A DNA stretch of 64,000 bases. It comes from Sediminicola arcticus. Lineage in GTDB: Bacteria > Bacteroidota > Bacteroidia > Flavobacteriales > Flavobacteriaceae. Below the pieces are notes generated by a model. That model was not told where the DNA came from and searched no databases. It saw nothing but the letters and a program-made list of their open reading frames with translations. Shown here piece after piece: positions 63,519 to 64,000 of the stretch. The DNA lies in contig NZ_JBEXAE010000006.1 in the NCBI RefSeq assembly GCF_040566695.1, positions 132,707 to 196,706 of the forward strand. The letters run 5' to 3'. Made by a program: the position numbers and the translations under genes. The first letter of the stretch is position 1; each line of letters opens with the position of its first letter.

Positions 63519-64000
63519 CTAGTTACTACTTATTTGTTGCCAATTGACACCATCAAATTGGAACCAATATGTTTTTTCTTTTTCTAAAACGTTTTTTGAT
63601 TGCCCCTTTTCATTTATATAATTAATATTTGTTTCATTTCTGTCGTCTATTGTTTTTATAATATAGACTTGTCCAATATTGGCCGTTCCAGGAAAAGAAA
63701 TGACATGATCCTTTCCATAAACTATAAGCGTGAAATCATTTGGTCCTAGGGTGGTGCTTGTGCTGGTACTTCTAATGGCCCTGGTAAACGAGCCACCTTT
63801 TACATCCTGTCCAGCATCACCCTTATCACCCTTAGCCCCTGTCGCACCAGTATTACCTTGAATACCCTGAGCACCAGAATCACCTTGTATCCCTTGTACT
63901 CCCGTGGCACCGGTCGCACCTTGTACTCCCGTGGCACCGGTCGCACCTTGTGCTCCATCAGCACCAGTGGCACCTGTTGCACCATCATTACCTTGTATTC
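63519..64000 (-). CDS. Collagen-like repeat protein (3' part, cut by window edge)
   Basis: The minus strand reads in one frame from the window edge to TAG at 63519-63521, 159 residues. The upstream half is an uninterrupted Gly-x-x repeat (IQGNDGATGATGADGAQGAT, then GATGVQG units and GAKGDKGDAGQD), that is, a collagen-like stalk. The last 80 residues form a globular end (TLGPNDFTLIVYGKDHVISF, QVYIIKTIDDRNETN, EKTYWFQFDGVNWQQI). A 27-bp unit is exactly duplicated in the repeat. The N-terminus lies beyond 64000. Likely a surface or secreted fibre. Confidence 0.85.
   Translation of the reverse strand, partial: IQGNDGATGATGADGAQGATGATGVQGATGATGVQGIQGDSGAQGIQGNTGATGAKGDKGDAGQDVKGGSFTRAIRSTSTSTTLGPNDFTLIVYGKDHVISFPGTANIGQVYIIKTIDDRNETNINYINEKGQSKNVLEKEKTYWFQFDGVNWQQISSN
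63894..63947. repeat. Exact 27-bp tandem duplication in the collagen-like gene
   Basis: Two identical 27-bp units (63894-63920 and 63921-63947) encode the nine-residue step GATGATGVQ. The lack of any base difference suggests recent slippage or active copy-number change. Confidence 0.9.

Noticed and set aside
63841..63960. Regular repeats at the right edge considered as a CRISPR array
   Set aside because: There are no constant repeats with unique spacers; the periodicity is that of Gly-x-x codons.
63800..63988. Repetitive basic frame at the right edge
   Set aside because: It is an alternative frame of the collagen-like Gly-x-x repeat, which gives regular but meaningless peptides.

Overview
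The window is chromosomal DNA from a member of the Flavobacteriaceae (Bacteroidota), probably marine. The evidence is AT-rich sequence, a complete Na+-pumping NADH:quinone oxidoreductase operon (nqrABCDEF), Trk potassium uptake, type IX secretion and gliding proteins (PorT, a DUF5103 plug protein, a type B C-terminal sorting domain), a GLPGLI/TonB-type outer-membrane pair, TamL, a short RpoD-type sigma factor, and several promoters matching the Bacteroidota -7 element TAnnTTTG. The genus cannot be fixed from sequence alone; the Maribacter/Arenibacter/Zobellia group is only a guess. No rRNA, tRNA, CRISPR array, prophage or insertion sequence was found.

Layout. 1-10 kb: the 5' end of a B12-binding radical SAM gene, a 32-residue basic protein behind an (AT)13 tract, PhzF, a large secreted Asp-box protein, GNAT, VOC and HxlR genes, a Tat-type aminotransferase and a serine hydrolase. 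10-16 kb: a glyoxylate-shunt module (aceB, aceA, an RraA-like gene) facing a divergent RamB/ScfR-like regulator; the shared promoter holds a perfect 14-bp palindrome and three TTCGC elements spaced exactly 17 bp apart. 16-25 kb: GLPGLI plus TonB-type receptor, membrane and envelope proteins, a cyclophilin, an amidohydrolase. 25-36 kb: information-processing and core metabolic genes (rpoD, pnp, rpsO, accD, fbaA), tamL and a SpoU methyltransferase. 36-48 kb: porT, ubiE, trkA, trkH, an aminotransferase, a desaturase, rsmG, pruA, apaG and a T9SS plug protein. 48.7-56.3 kb: nqrABCDEF, a conserved 120-residue protein and apbE, whose product attaches FMN to NqrB and NqrC. 56-64 kb: a methyltransferase, map, gpmI, a 55-residue membrane protein, M48 and M15 peptidases, a T9SS-exported protein and the 3' end of a collagen-like gene.

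Several genes are decaying. A second PhzF copy (about 25.3-25.6 kb), a lipoprotein (29.8-30.7 kb) and a DUF3667 membrane protein (46.2-47.3 kb) carry frameshifts or stops, and a DUF2306-like fragment lies at 20.2 kb. Most of the window is ordinary housekeeping sequence. The parts most worth a second look are the phased operator of the glyoxylate module, the uncharacterised protein coupled to apbE, AccD without zinc-finger cysteines, and genes whose -7 element lies only 4-6 nt from the start codon, which suggests leaderless transcripts.
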